Of a stretch of 64,000 nucleotides of DNA, positions 1-13,070 are shown one piece after another. How positions within the stretch are numbered: position 1 is the first letter of the stretch; the number at the start of each line of letters is the position of its first letter. The stretch comes from Cyanoderma ruficeps. Taxonomy: Eukaryota; Chordata; Aves; Passeriformes; Timaliidae. The position numbers were made by a program, and so were the translations under genes. A model generated the notes under the pieces. That model did not search any database. It saw only the letters and a program-made list of their open reading frames with translations, and was not told where the DNA came from. The DNA is taken from NCBI GenBank assembly GCA_008694505.1, contig VZDJ01000594.1:8251746-8315745 (forward strand), read 5' to 3'.

Positions 1-1157
1 ACCCTCAGCAATGCTTCAGAGCTGCTTTTCAGGGAAAATACCTTTGGAAAAGAAACAGCAGTATAAAGACCTGAGTTTGAGGCTGCCTTTTCTGCAGAAT
101 TGCCTATTATTTTCTTTCTTAGAACACATTGTTGTCCTTCCTGGCACTCTTTTCTTGTATGTTTCCATGTAGGAGAAAAGTCCCTCCTGGTTATCTGCTT
201 GTGTGGACACATTTTAAAGTTAGGACACGGTCCATGCATCGTGCTGGGGAGCAGCTCTGTGATTATTTTAGTTACTTGTAACTGAGTCATACAAAGGTAT
301 GAAGAGAACACACACTACAGAAGATGCCAACTGGCACTCCTGCTTTGAAAAAGGAAAGTTAGACTAAATAGTGACTTCAGTCATTTAGAATGCTTTTAAG
401 GCTTGGCCTGGATTTCTCAGTATTCTTCACAGTCATTGTGCTCAGATTCAAAATAAGGTTGATGGTATTAAAGTGAACAGGTTTTAATGAGGTATTTACA
501 AGCAGTTTCAGTGCAGAAGCTAAACAAGATTTAAACAATTATTATGGTGTGGGTGAAAGATGAGCTACAATAAATTCTAATCTTTAGAACTCACAAGAAA
601 CATGAAAAAAGATGGGAAGAATAGTAGACAAGTAGACAACTCATTCAATTTTCTCCTTGCAGCCAAGAGTTTCCCCATGAAGGAGGGTATTCCTCCTGGC
701 CAAAGCTAACTGCAGTGTGTAAAGGCAGCTGTGGTGTCAGGATGCCCAAGCATGTTGCTCTTGTGTTGAGAGGATTTACATTCACTTTGACCTCAGTGGG
801 AGAAGGTGTTTCACCATCTTGTTTCCTCTTTGCTGTCACAAAGTCAGTTCTGTGAAAGCAGGAGATGACTGCTGGAAAACCCTCCTGGACACAATGACAT
901 AGGAGCAGGTTTGAAATGTGTGCCTGCTTCCAAGGAGAAGAAACTTGGAAGAAGAGACAGGAAGGAACATGGTCCTTTGTTTTGTACTCCAATATGTCAA
1001 TCAGAGCTATGGCAACTTAATGAAATATAAAATTTCCCATATATGGGCATTATAAATGTGCACTGTTATGTGTTCAGTAACAGCTGTGAAAAGCCTCTTC
1101 TGTTGTATGGATTAACTTAAACAGCTCAAACTGCAACATGAGTAGATATTACAAAAA
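1..1157. other. Non-coding stretch, no gene seen
   Basis: No gene, recognised repeat or RNA is visible. Open frames on both strands are at most 115 codons, have no domain-like composition and overlap each other in several frames, as chance frames do. The base composition is the AT-rich background of the window. Confidence 0.6.
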
Positions 1158-1370
1158 AAAATCCTCACTATGAGGCTGGTGAGGCACTGGAGGAGATTTC
1201 CCCCAAAAGTTGTGGATTCCCCATCCACGGAAATGTTTGAGGCCAGGCTGAACCTGCTGTTCTAGGCTTTGAACAAGCTGCTGTAAGGGAACATGTCCCT
1301 GCCTAGGGCAGGGGTTGGAACTAGAGAGCGTTTTCCATCTCTTCCAGCCCAAACCACTCTATGATGTTAT
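1158..1370 (+). mobile_element. CR1 LINE, 3' end fragment
   Basis: The segment follows the 3' untranslated end of avian CR1 elements in order. It has a part equivalent to 'gaggctggtgaggcactgg', then the 'gtggattccccatcc' part, the 'tgtccctgcctagggcagg' part, 'ggttggaactagag', and finally 'cactctatgatgttatg', which corresponds to the ATTCTATG-type tail. CR1 copies are usually truncated at the 5' end, so a piece of about 200 bases is the normal form. It is diverged and contains no intact frame. The element lies in the + orientation and carries no function of its own. Confidence 0.9.
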
Positions 1371-4300
1371 GTAGCCTCCTGTAGGTTTTTCTTGTAAACA
1401 CAGAAGTTACAAGAGTTTCATTTTAACAAATCACACTCTGTGAAATTGACATCTGCACCTTCCAGTGATGTGGAAAGAAAAGGAACTCTTAAAACATGTC
1501 ATCAAGCTCTTTTTCCCTTTATGAACCCTTTCTCTTGTGGAACATAGAAAAGATTGGGCAATACTCCAGAGTACCTGGGTGTAACCCACCTATAATTCCC
1601 TGCTCTGACTTCTTGAGCAATGAGTGCCTATAGTCCAGTGTCCCATTCCAAGAACTGGGGAATGGCAATGGCTCCCTGCAAACACAAAGGATGCTGTGTC
1701 CAATTCCATCAAACTCTTCATAAGGAACACGAGCTGCTGAAGTGAAGCCAGAATAGTATCTGTGTGTGCTAATAAGTTACCTGGGACACCAGCTGAGGTC
1801 AAGTGGCAACATCATTCACTTACCTATGGAAGGGAGGTTTTAGACCTCAATATTTCACCAAATATCTAACAAAAAAAAAACCCAAACAAACCAGGGATTG
1901 CTGTTATTATCTCAAGTATCTTTCTTAAGTCTCTGACTCAATGCAGGCATTCTTAACAAGGGTGACTTTTTTCCTTAGAAGGGAAAGAAACCCTTCCTTT
2001 GTTAGATCAGAGGAACAGGCTAAGGCAAAAAAAAAGGAAAAAAAAGTCACAGGTTTACTCATGTCGTGGTCCCCAAACAGTGTAGATGAATATTCAAGTT
2101 TGGTCAGCCCGGACAGGTCTGCTTACCTGCCATAGCACCAGAATTTACCAGAAGAGATGAAAATGTCAAGTCAGATTTGGGATATTAAAGTGGGTATGAC
2201 AGATAATTCAGTCCAAACACAGATTTAGCTCTAAGCCATCCTAGGAGATCAGACTACTCACATTAATTACCTATTTCCAATTAAGCTCAGGCAGGCCATC
2301 TCAAGTGCTTTTTCAAGATTAATGCAAATAGAGAGGGTATCTGTCTTCCCCAAAATTCATGGAATTTCTTCTGTAATTTCCTTGTACAACAAAGTCCTAC
2401 AGACTGTTCTCCCTCAGCCAACTGCAGGGATATTCTGGAGTGTTCAGTCACATGAGTCAGGGTTTTTGCCTGCAGAGCCTTGTGTACAGAGGAGTCAAGT
2501 AGGAGATGAGGTCTTACTGCTGAGCTCACTCTAACCTTTGCTTTAAGGTGAAACCAAGAGTCACTGTCAGTTTCATGACTGTTCTTGTAATCTGAGTGTA
2601 ACCACACAGGAGCCTGAAGAGAACAACTTCCCCCAGCCTTTGATTCGTATTGCAGTTGATCAGGTCTTTCTTCAGCATAAGCATAGGCTGAGTTTGGTTT
2701 TTTCTGAGAAAACTTTTTGGTAGGGAAGAGAATAGTTTCTTTAGTCTCCAGATTTCTCTTAATCTGTGGACTGTTTCTGTGTTCTTTACAGTCTTGGGAA
2801 GTGTATTCACTGTAGCCTTTTGCCTTTTACTGCAGTGAGGTAAGGGAAAGGCACCTCTGTAAGCTGTCCACACTGCTTTCCCTCTCAGGGCCTGGTGGAA
2901 ATGCCACAGATACCTGGGGATCTTTTTCAGGGATGAAATCATACGTGAGCAAGATGTGTCAACCATGAAATTCAGATTTACACAGATCCTGTGGTCATAC
3001 CTAAATGCATCATCAGCAAGTGGTTTCACTATTTGAAGACCAAACACCAAGCTGAGCTGAAAGCCCAATGCTTTCACAGACATCTTTTGTTTATCAGGGC
3101 ACAGAACAGAATGTTATCCAAAGGTTCTCCAGTTGTCCTGGCCCCACCCAAGACTGGAGTCCCAGACATGCAACAATCCCCAGTCCTGAAGTGACACCAG
3201 TAGTATTGCAAGTTCAGAGGCAGGGGCACATGCTGAGAATCTCCTTTTTGCATTCATGGGAATATCCATTACTGAAGTTTTTACACTGTGTTCCAAAGAC
3301 ACTGTAAAATCTGTGCTTCACTGCCTGCAAAATGCAGCTTAAACAGCTCACAGTGTAGTGACCATCTGTGTTACAGCTAACATTATGTGGTTTATAGGTT
3401 CTTTAGGCATTTGAATGGCTGAAGACCACTTAGAAGTATTATTTCTTTTAAGACTCCTGGTTTTGTCCAAGCCCATGATGAATTCTGGCTATTTCTCCAC
3501 TTCAATCATAAAGCCAAAACATATATTTTCTTACTGCCTCCTCCCAGATTTTATTCTGTATTTAGAAGCTAGCAGTGATGGTTTTGGACTTGCAATTATG
3601 ATATTAAGCTAAGTGTAAAATATTTTTCTTGGCATAACCGAGAATATAAATAGCTTTAACACCAGTTTCTGGTTCTCTTTATTCCCTGAGGAATGCCAAT
3701 TCTCTTCCATAGTTAGTCTCAGCAGTAAGATCATCCCAGCATCACCCTTGCTCCAGCACCCCCTTTCCATGAAACACAAGCACACGAGGGCCAAGGACTC
3801 TGCTCTGCTCCCCAGGGCTTCAGACAGACAACGCTGGGAAGATGTTCCCATATGTTCCCTGAACCTTCATCCCCCTTCCCTCCCGGTCTGCAGAGATGCA
3901 GCAGCTCACCATGATACTCTGCTCTCTCCAGCACAAGTGTTGGCTCCAACCAAAGTTTCATTTCCACTCAAAGAATTTTCATCGTGGCATTTTTATGTCC
4001 CACACAGGCCCCTGGGCAGGAAGATGTCATTCAAGGGCTACTGCTTTTCACCTTCCCTCTGTGACACCAAACACATGGGAATGTTGACACCTTGTCCATC
4101 TTTCAAACCATGAGCCTTTGTGTGAGAGAGCAGTGGAGCCACCCTGTAAGCACTGAAGCAAGAGTTTAAGTGACTAATAGCAGTCATTGACTGAGGAACA
4201 ACAGGCTCAGATCAGACTTTGAAGTGAGTTTTTTGAAAAGCACTCACTATTTTTATTTTTAAAACACTATCCATCATCAATCCAATTTGCTCAGGCTAAC

Positions 4301-7114
4301 ATATACTGAGCAAACCTAGGCATGTGCCTTTTCAAGCTTCTTACTTCTTCCCAGGAGCATTCCTGAGCAGGGTCCTGCAGTCACTGCTGTGCTCTTAGGG
4401 AGCCTCCGAGTGTCACTAACAACCTTCCCTCGGCAAATGGTATCAGACCTGCAATCACAAGGTCCCCTGAGATAACAGCGAGTCGTGCTTGTACAGACTG
4501 TGGAGTGACAACCCTGCCCATTCACACCTCGTGTTGGGGGAGCAACATCAAATACTCCCTCACTCCCTCATCTTTACTGTCTTTACTCCACTTTTGCCAC
4601 CATAATCCAGCCCTAATCCTTACAAAAGGGTTCAGAGCATCCCCTGGGGAATCACTGCTCGGAGAGGCAGGCTCAGAGCACAGTCCCTGCGGCAGAGCTG
4701 TCTCCCGGCTGCTGGCTCTGGAAACACGAGCAGGAATTAGCACCACAAAGCCACGGAGAAGGCAGACAGCGCTCGTTCCTGAGGCCGGCTCAGTCTGTGC
4801 ACGGCAGTGCTGCTATTGTTGGTGCCGCTTAGGAAATATTCCAGGGAGTGTGTAATTGTTTATGCTCAGATTCTTTTATCAACGCTTAATTAACTGCAGT
4901 TACAACACATGTTCACCATTAATATTTTAAATTACTGAGATGTTTGCTGAATCTATTCTGATGGCCTTCCTTGGAAACTTCCACCAAAGGTTCCAAAAGT
5001 GACAGGATGTAGTCTTGTGCAGTACTTAGCCCCTTCTTGCTCAAGGGTTTTCAGGCATAATCTTGGGGGATATCTACGTTTCATGACCATGACAGTATAA
5101 AAGAGGCCATTTCTAAAAGTTATCTGAAGCTGATTTTCTTCCTTTGTAAACAGCTCTGGGCGTTTCTAAACCACTGTTTTACTCAGCTACAACAAAAGCT
5201 GTTGTCATCCAGAGTGCTGCAGAGAGTGGTTGCTTTGGATTTGGCCACATCTTCCAAATACACTGTTTCATCAGCCATTTCATCCCACAGAAGCCACAAT
5301 TAGAAACATTTTGCTCCTAAATTCCAGAAACAACTTCTAAAAGCCTAGAAATTTCCCCCCAGTTGGCTCCTTCAGCTGCACCCCCTCTGCTGAAGTAACT
5401 GAGCAGCAGTTTTTTTACCTTTTAAACAGGAACACACAAAATGCACCCAAAGTTTGGTTTCCCTTTTAGCCAGACCTGGGAGGACTGTAAATGAAAGTCA
5501 TTTTAGAGTGCCTGGGTTTTGTTGAAAAATCGTTCAGAGCTCCAAAAATTAGCAAAAGAACCCTTCTCCTTTTGAAGTTCACTTTACAGGCTTGTGACAA
5601 GATTCATTACTTGAGTCACAAGGCTTGTAATTGATCATCCTCAGGCTGTGCTCAGACAGCCTGGCGGTGTAGAACGCCAAGTCACCAGGGATTTAATGTT
5701 TGTGTGTTTGCAGGGTTTTCAAGAAGTTATTCTGGCAGTTTGAGGGGACATTAATTAGTCTCGTTGTTCCTGTCCACCTCTTGTGAGTATTGACAATCAA
5801 ATCAAGGTTACAATTAATGTGTTCCTTCTGTGCATTATTACACTGAATAACAGTGACACACTGGGCTTTTCTCCCCTGGAGCAGTTCTGCATTTCTTGGT
5901 CTAATCTTTGTGGCTTTCTGCTTATATATTAAAGCCTCTCCCTTTCCTTCCTGCCATACTTCTCTCCTTGCAAATACCACGTTGTGTATGAATCTGCTCC
6001 CATCCTCCTTCCAGTGCAACCCTTTGCAGGATAAGACTCTTCCTCGGTTATCCACTGGAGAAAACAGACTCTTACCATAATGGAATCTGAATGTCTGTGG
6101 GTAGTTCATTATAAATTATAGCTCTAACTTCCAGGGACCCTCCAAGCCAAGTTCCCAAAAAAATGCTTGTAAAATCTGTGTACTTGTAATCAGTCTAACT
6201 ATCTCAGCTCTGAGCCTGTGAAGGAACTCTGCAGCTCAGTTTTAGGACCTGTATTTGCTAGAGTATTCAGTCCTATCACTATTTAACAGAGAAGCTAATA
6301 GCTGACAGGATGTGTTAGCTAAGCTTGCTAATTCTGGTCTTCCTACTCCATCCATAATTGATAATAAATCGCTATATTCTCACATAAATTGCAATATTCC
6401 TTGGTCCTAATGTGTTCCCATTTTCTAATTAAGCTGAGCATGGAATTGCCGTTAAACTTCTTGTTAAACTGCAGTTTTCAGCAAGCTTTTTCATAAACAC
6501 TTTTCCCATAGGTGATTATTGCATGGCAGTGGAATTCTGCCAGCAGTCTCCTACCTGAGCCTCGAATGTACCAAACACATTTGGAGGACATCATGCTTTT
6601 TTCCTATTTATTTTCCTTGCAAATAATTTCTGTGTTTCAGCTTAAAAGAAACCCTAGATATCTGTAGAAGGTGGAAGCAGTGACTGTGATAGCCCTGATC
6701 TCTCAGGAAATATTTCCATGGACATTCAGCTGGAGCTGTCCTGGCCTTTCTCCTTCAGCACCGAGCTCTGAGGCTGGACCTGCTGCTGCCACCATTACAC
6801 TGCATGTGCAATTCTCCTGAAGAGCTCAGAGTACAGTGAAGCCTGTAAGTTTTGTGAGACATACATACAACAAAAACTTGCTTTGTTACATGACTTTTGG
6901 AGGTTTGTAGCTCTCCTGGTTAATTCTGATCATCTGGAGTCATTGAAGCACAAGTGAGTGCTCTAAAGGTGCAAGGCAAAAATAGTGCTGCCCATCTTAT
7001 CAGGCAGACACGTGTAGGAAGAGCATTGCTTCCCTCATTTCTCAGTGAAGGGCTGGGGCCCAACTTGTCACAGTGACAGTGAATGGCAGTGAAAGCTGGA
7101 CTGGGACTAAAACA
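1371..7114. other. Non-coding stretch, no gene seen
   Basis: About 5.7 kb of unique-looking AT-rich sequence. The longest frame is on the minus strand at 2526-3083 (185 codons). It shows no domain, no signal peptide and no supporting splice sites, so I treat it as chance. Around 4790-4945 the sequence changes to an AT-rich block with TTAATTAA-like and TAATAT motifs that could be conserved regulatory DNA. No repeat family was recognised. Confidence 0.5.
4790..4945. promoter_or_regulatory. Possible conserved non-coding element
   Basis: The block combines a short GC-richer lead with an AT-rich core holding CTTAATTAACTGC and CATTAATATTTTAAATTAC, which are homeodomain-type and MEF2/POU-type motifs. 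It lacks simple-sequence character and repeat-family resemblance. This is the usual look of a developmental enhancer core in birds, but no alignment could be made, so the call is an inference. Confidence 0.2.
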
Positions 7115-7170
7115 GAAGTGAGAGAAAGAAAGAGAGAAAGAGAAAGGGAAGGAGAGAGAGACGGAGAGAA
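7115..7170. repeat. Purine-rich GAAA/GAGA low-complexity tract
   Basis: An almost pure A/G run made of AGAG, GAAA and GGAGAG steps on the + strand, broken once by a C. It is a degenerate microsatellite. Such homopurine tracts can form triplex structure, but nothing here shows a role. Confidence 0.9.
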
Positions 7171-8029
7171 CCAAAGGAAATAGGAAGAAAACCTCTTTTG
7201 TAGATAAAAGAGAAAAAATCACTCTGCACAATCAAACAGCAGCACACACCAGGCTGGTGACATTGTCCATCTTTTAATTTCTATTTCATCTTTCTATTTC
7301 TATTTAATCTATTGCAACCACTTCCAGGATGGTTAAGTCACTGGAACACCTGAGGACCACCTTCACAGTTAGGTGTCCTCACAATTTATATTCTGTCATT
7401 TTTGGGCTTCTCCTCTCCACTTTTATTTCCAAAAATCCATTGCTAGAATGCCTTTGTTTTCAGTTTAAGCATGCCTGGACCTACAAAGGATTCCAGTTAG
7501 CTCTAGCAGGCACAAGGTATGTTGTTTCTTTGGAAACATCAACTCTAATTAAAACAGTAGTGCAGATAGAATGCCCTTGGGTGTCTCCAATCCAAAGCAC
7601 ACTTGGGATAATGGGAGATGGGATAATTTCTCACCAAAGTGTAAAGGTCATTTTGGGGACTAGTGGACATCACCTCCAGTTTGCTCAGTTGTAAATAAAT
7701 TTCCTCAAAGTTTCAGTTGATATTCCACGGTTCAGTACGGGCAGTGAAGCACTTGACATCCTTTGATGCAACACACAATTTCACAATCCTACTGTCCCCT
7801 CCTCATTGCCCTCTCTCTGCGCTGCACACAGGCACAGCCACATTAAAAGCAGATGATGCTACATGCATTGAAATGCTAACATTTGCTATTCAGATTTATT
7901 GAAGTTAAATTAATTCCGATAAAGTAAAAGCTGGTACCTCATACAAAGATTATATATGCAGAGGAAAGGGGCTTTCCAACAGCTTTGTCCAGCCAAAAGC
8001 CTCAGGTAGAGCTGTGTTAACAACTGTCA

Positions 8030-8560
8030 GTCTGCTCGTACTAAGGCTGTTTTCAAACTCTAATGAAAGCATATGCAATTTTTTGCTAAGTATTCGGTTT
8101 TAGATCTCTTTGATTAATTGCTTTCAACCTATCATTACATTTGCCTTAATGACATTACCTTATAGCTGTCGTTCCATGAATAACTAGTTCATTCATGGGC
8201 TCAGTTCTTTAGAAATATAACAAATTATTTGAAATGTTCTCAGAGAAAAACGTCTTTTGCACTAGAAAAACTGTTAGAGCTTTAATTACAAGTTTTATTG
8301 CAAATCATTTAGCACTTGAATGCCTCTACTGATGAATAGGAGTCTGATCTGAGTCTCAGACTCTAGCTCATTCTCTTAATTAATTATGGCCATTTTTCTG
8401 TGCAGTCAACATAATTATTTCTATTGTTATGAGGCTAAAAGACTGCAAACCGGATTCTGTTTTAGAAGATGAGAGATATGTATAAAGAAAAAATCCTGAC
8501 AGTCTAGTACAAATAGGCAAAGAATATGTGTAATTAATTATTATTAGAACCTTTATTTAA
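8030..8560. promoter_or_regulatory. Possible conserved non-coding element block
   Basis: About 530 bases of AT-rich, non-repetitive sequence with many homeodomain core motifs (TTAATTAATTATGG near 8377, GTAATTAATTATTATT near 8530, TTGATTAATTGC near 8111, CTTTAATTACAAG near 8280). There is no open frame and no resemblance to CR1, MIR or LTR consensus. Density of TAATTA-type sites without simple repetition is typical of deeply conserved enhancers in gene deserts. Conservation itself cannot be seen from one sequence. Confidence 0.25.
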
Positions 8561-11500
8561 AAGCAGGGAGGTTGAGATACAGAAAGCTGCCCAAATCAGA
8601 TTACATTGTAAGACTGTGGTAAAGAAATTAAAATGTTTCTTGAGCATGATAGCTGTGGTGAAAACATTTCCCTTTGATGTGACTCGGCTGCCTCTGATTT
8701 CTCATCTCCAGCTCACATGAGAGACACGTTTCTGTTCCTAATGAACCCACACTCTGGGGTAAAAGCAACATGTGCAACATGCAAACGCGTCAAAGAGCTC
8801 CAGTCAAAAATTTAAACTCTGGCAGGAAAACATATAACAGAGGGCTTTTCTGCAGTTTATTTTGGGGGTGGATTTTGGAGTCATTTTTTGGTTGCTTGTA
8901 ATGATAGCCCCTTGGAAGTTCAGGAAGCAATGAATGCAGTATCCCAGCTGAAGTGAGCATGGTTTCCAAGTTGCATGTGTGCAGAGAAAGAGAGCTGTAA
9001 GGAAGCCTCTCCTTCAAGGGGTAAAACTGCAGCTGACTTTTTTAGTGTATATCAAAGCATTGGGAACTGGAATGTCTGGAGACCAACACTTTCTATTCAC
9101 ATGTGGAAACATCTGTTCCTCTTCTATGTTTCTCACCCCTCTGGAAAGCGTAGCTGGTCAGAAAGGTGGTTCTTCCTGCTGAAACCCTCAGCACTTCTGA
9201 GGTGGCCCATGAAGGCGCTAAATCAGCACCACTGGGGGGGTAAGTCTGAGCAATAATCTGATTTAGAGAATAACCAAGATGTACCAGGAATACTTCTAGA
9301 CCTTAAAAACCTACACCCCACTCACAAAATTATCAAGGTATCTTTTGAGAGACACTTTCTGTGTAGAAGTAGGGTAATGAGTGTAGGAGGAACACTGACT
9401 CATCTCTTGCAGCAAGCATACTGATAAACAGCCAGATATTACCATAATTCATCTGCATCTCACTTTTCAGGGCTTGGTTTTCTTCTTCTTTCAGGTAGAC
9501 ATTCTTCAATACTCCAATAGCAACATCTGTTCTGATGAAATGACACCAAAGATCTGGGGATGTAAGCAAGCTGTGGTTAGTATATGTTTGAAAATTTGAG
9601 AAAAGCTTGAAAAGTTCATTGGAAGAATCTGCTGGTAACGCTATTTCTGTTCCACTCTGCTCCACTCCTTTATTCTGCAGTTCACCAAAAACTTATTTAG
9701 CATTTTGAGCTATCACAACCATCCATCTTCAAATATCTCAAGCTCATTCAAAGGAACTGGTTTTGAAAATAACAATCAGAGTTGACGCTGCAGTGCAATG
9801 ACATCTTAGTCTGTTTTGGAGATCAGGGAGGAAAACTAGGCACTTTTTTCCAGATTAAGTCTTGGAAAGATCCTAGTCCTCTGCTTAATGACTAAATATT
9901 GCCTTCATGGCAAAGACAGTGGCACACATGTACCTATGTACACTTATACACGTACACATATAGAGGCAAAAATATCCTACAGCCACAACATAATTTTTAA
10001 AATACTCTAATATTTTGTTAGTCCTTATAGTGGAATAACAGAGCATTAGTCACAGTTTTCTGAATCCAAAGCACTTCCAGAAACAAAATCCACAAAGTGC
10101 ACACTCTCAGCAGAGTTGAGTCCTGGCAGGGATCTGCACACTGGATGCCTTAATGAACACCAGGTACAAAATTCCTACCCACAGCTGCTGTCCTTCCCAG
10201 CTAACAGCTTGTGCTGGAGCAGCATCAAAGCTGGCTGCAGCACAGCAAATGTATGCACCTGCACTGGGTAATTACTGAGCCTAATGCCAGTATGGATTAG
10301 CTTCAGTGCTCTGGTGAAAAAAGTATGGATTAACTCACAGCATTCGGCTTATTGCAGCTGTCTTACTGCACATCCAGTTTTTATGGGCACTTATAGAGCA
10401 ATATCCATCTACGTTCTCTTTTGATTTCTGATGATGGAGTCCTTCAGCTGTGACATTGGAATGAACTTCAAAGCTCCCCCTTTGTCTGCTTTTCTCCCTC
10501 TTTTTTTTTCCATTTCAAACTCAGCGTTAATTTGTAGGTTAATGCTCATGTTTTGCCACCACACATACACCTAATGTATATTTTTAACTTTTATATATAA
10601 TTTACTTTTTAATGCCATTGTACAAATTTCTTCCTCATCAGCTGGAACCAGTGGGAAGACTGGATATCCATAAAAAACAGTTTGGATATTGCTTCTAAAA
10701 ATCAAAATGGTTTTGACAACCAGTGCTGTCTGCAGTGGGTACCCATCTAATGACAGCTCCATTTAGATACTCCTGGATTTTGGTCAGTATTTTCCTCTTC
10801 TGGAATAAATCTGGAAACACAGAAATGAACAGCTGCGACTTCTGTAGTCATTCTCTTGAGCTGTCCCCAAAACCACGTAAAATTATTCTTATTGTCAACT
10901 TGCAATTTCTTTTCTGTGAAAATGTAATAAAGATAAAAATAAATTTCAGCTCTAATGCCCTGTCTGTCCTGTGTATGCCTGTTTTGTCTAGACTGTGAGC
11001 AATGAGAACCAGACACCATCTGAAATGTTAATTTACTTTATTAAGGAAATGAGACTTATATGATCCTGGTATCTGTCTGTGTCCCTTTAATAGATCTTGA
11101 ACTCATTGCCTGATTTTGAGCTAATGTGACAGAAGGGGGGGGAACAAGATAATTGACCTGCTACAAGTTTCAAGAAAATTAGAAGTTGTATAGAAGAGAG
11201 TGAGCTGTAAATGCCCTGAAAGCCTGCTGCAAGAATGCTCATGCAGGCTGAGATTATTCATACGGTAAAGATCTCCTACAAATTTCCCCTCTGCAGGGAA
11301 AATTCAAAACCCAAACACCTAGAAGCTTGTAGTTGATCAAGAAACACAAATAAACAGAAACTAAAGCTTCAGTTAGGCTGGTGCCCAGAGAATTATTCTC
11401 CTTATCTGTCAAAAAGCAGCACCACATGTTGTGATGCACAGGAGGAACTGTCACTAGGGTGAGAAAGGGATCAGATTTTCCTTGCGCTGGGCTGGGGATC

Positions 11501-12878
11501 AGCCACAGGGGCTGGGGCTGGCAGCCTGTGGAGCTGGCACTGCTTGGAACAGGCAGTAAGCTGCACCAAAGCTGTTGAAAACAGACTTTTCTATAAGTGT
11601 ACTTGTTTGGATTTGGCTAACGAAATATTGAGGGACTGCAAGGGCATAAAGCAGCCCCTGACAAAAGTAGTTCTGTTGATCAGAAATGGCTGGAATACCC
11701 AATGTTTCGCTGCAGGGCTGCAGAGAAAAGAGATGCCAACTTTTATGATGACTGAAGATACTCTACTGCAAGGGAGAGAATCTATTTCTAAATGACTCTT
11801 TTCCTAGCACAGGTGAAAGGAAGAGCAAAACTGGTACGAAGAAAGTGCCCCTGGAACTGTAATTGGCAGTGACACTGTGCTAGGAGAGCTGTGCTGTGAG
11901 TGAGTAGGAGCAGATACAGTGTATTTTACACTGAGCATGTGGGATGAGACCAGGAAGAAGAACAGAGAAAGATCAGAGGGGAAAAAAGGAGTTGCATTTC
12001 TTTTTAGTAGTATGTGTGTCTGGGCTGGTACTCATTTTTGTGCTGAGCCATTTTAAGCCTGCAAGTTCAGGGACACTCTGAAGTTATCCTGTGCTTAGCT
12101 CAAGGGTGAACATGAGGCAGAGTCAGCTGCTTTCCATCCCAGCTGCTTTCCATCTATTTTCCTTCTCCTCGGGGAGTCCTGTCCCTCTCCAGCAGAGAAA
12201 GGAGCCCTTGCTTTGGAGATGGAGGGGAAGGTCTAACTCTAGGAATGAAAGTTTGGCTGTGCATACGCTAATGGTATTGTACCAGCCTCGCTAGCAGTAG
12301 TTGCTGCTTTGGAAGTGGTCTAGAGGGGGAATGATTTTATTTAGAGTACAGTTGATTTGTTTGCTCTCCATGATGGAAACTTCTCACTTGAATGCCGCCC
12401 TCCATTCTCTCCTCCAAAGCACCCTGTGGATGCAACAGCCCAGGTGGAGCCTGGCCTGTAACTAGGTGCTTTATGCCATGGGGCATGAGAGGGCACTGTT
12501 AAATGGGTCTCCTCTCCTCTACATGAGAGGTTGCCCGAAGGAATACCAGAGAGCTTATCATATCTCCATGCCTGGGAGCTATGGCAAACAATTAAACTTT
12601 TAAAGTTGTACTTTAGACCTGTCTCCTCTGGTGCTGTAAGATGTCAGCAGCAGGGGGATGTACTCATTGTGTAAGTAAAATGAATAAATGACACAACCAC
12701 TGTAAATTACCCATTACTTTGCAATCACAAAAAAAAGGAAGAAGAACTTGTTTCATTTAATTCTCACCCTGCACCCAGATCCTAGGCATCCTTTAGCTGT
12801 CCTTTGTGAGGAGATGAAGGAGGATACAGGGTGTTTTTCTAAGAAACAAAATTTAACCTTGCAAAAATTGTTCCTCTG
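8561..12878. other. Non-coding stretch, no gene seen
   Basis: Unique-looking DNA of background composition. Short frames on both strands (up to 110 codons) overlap one another and show no protein character. Short T-rich runs (near 10500) and AT-rich patches are present but no repeat family is recognised. Confidence 0.5.
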
Positions 12879-12944
12879 GGGTTTTTTTTGGTTTGTTGTT
12901 TTTGTTTTTGGTGGGGTTTGGTTTTTTTTCTTTTCTTCTTATAA
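12879..12944. repeat. T/G-rich low-complexity tract
   Basis: The run consists of long T blocks separated by G, GG and GGTGGGG, ending in a TTTTCTTTTCTTCTT pyrimidine stretch. It behaves as degenerate simple sequence. It lies just upstream of a possible old CR1 tail. Confidence 0.75.
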
Positions 12945-12989
12945 GTGGTATCAACAGGCAGTAGCCAATACTGATTTAAAATATATTTT

Positions 12990-13070
12990 CACAGGGCTAG
13001 ATTATGGAACTCCCTGCCACAGGACACGCTGGAATCAGAGTCCTAGCACGACCTGAAAGAATCTGAATGT
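12990..13070 (+). mobile_element. Possible old CR1/L3-like 3' end scrap
   Basis: The phrase 'tatggaactccctgccacagg' matches a phrase near the 3' end of old CR1/L3-type LINEs (normally 'tgtggaactcattgccacagg'). The following 50 bases fit only loosely. The piece is short and strongly diverged, so the assignment is weak. Confidence 0.4.

Noticed and set aside
2526..3083. 185-codon open frame on the minus strand
   Set aside because: It has no domain, no codon or composition difference from its surroundings, no splice context, and overlaps another frame. A frame of this size can arise by chance in 64 kb read six ways.
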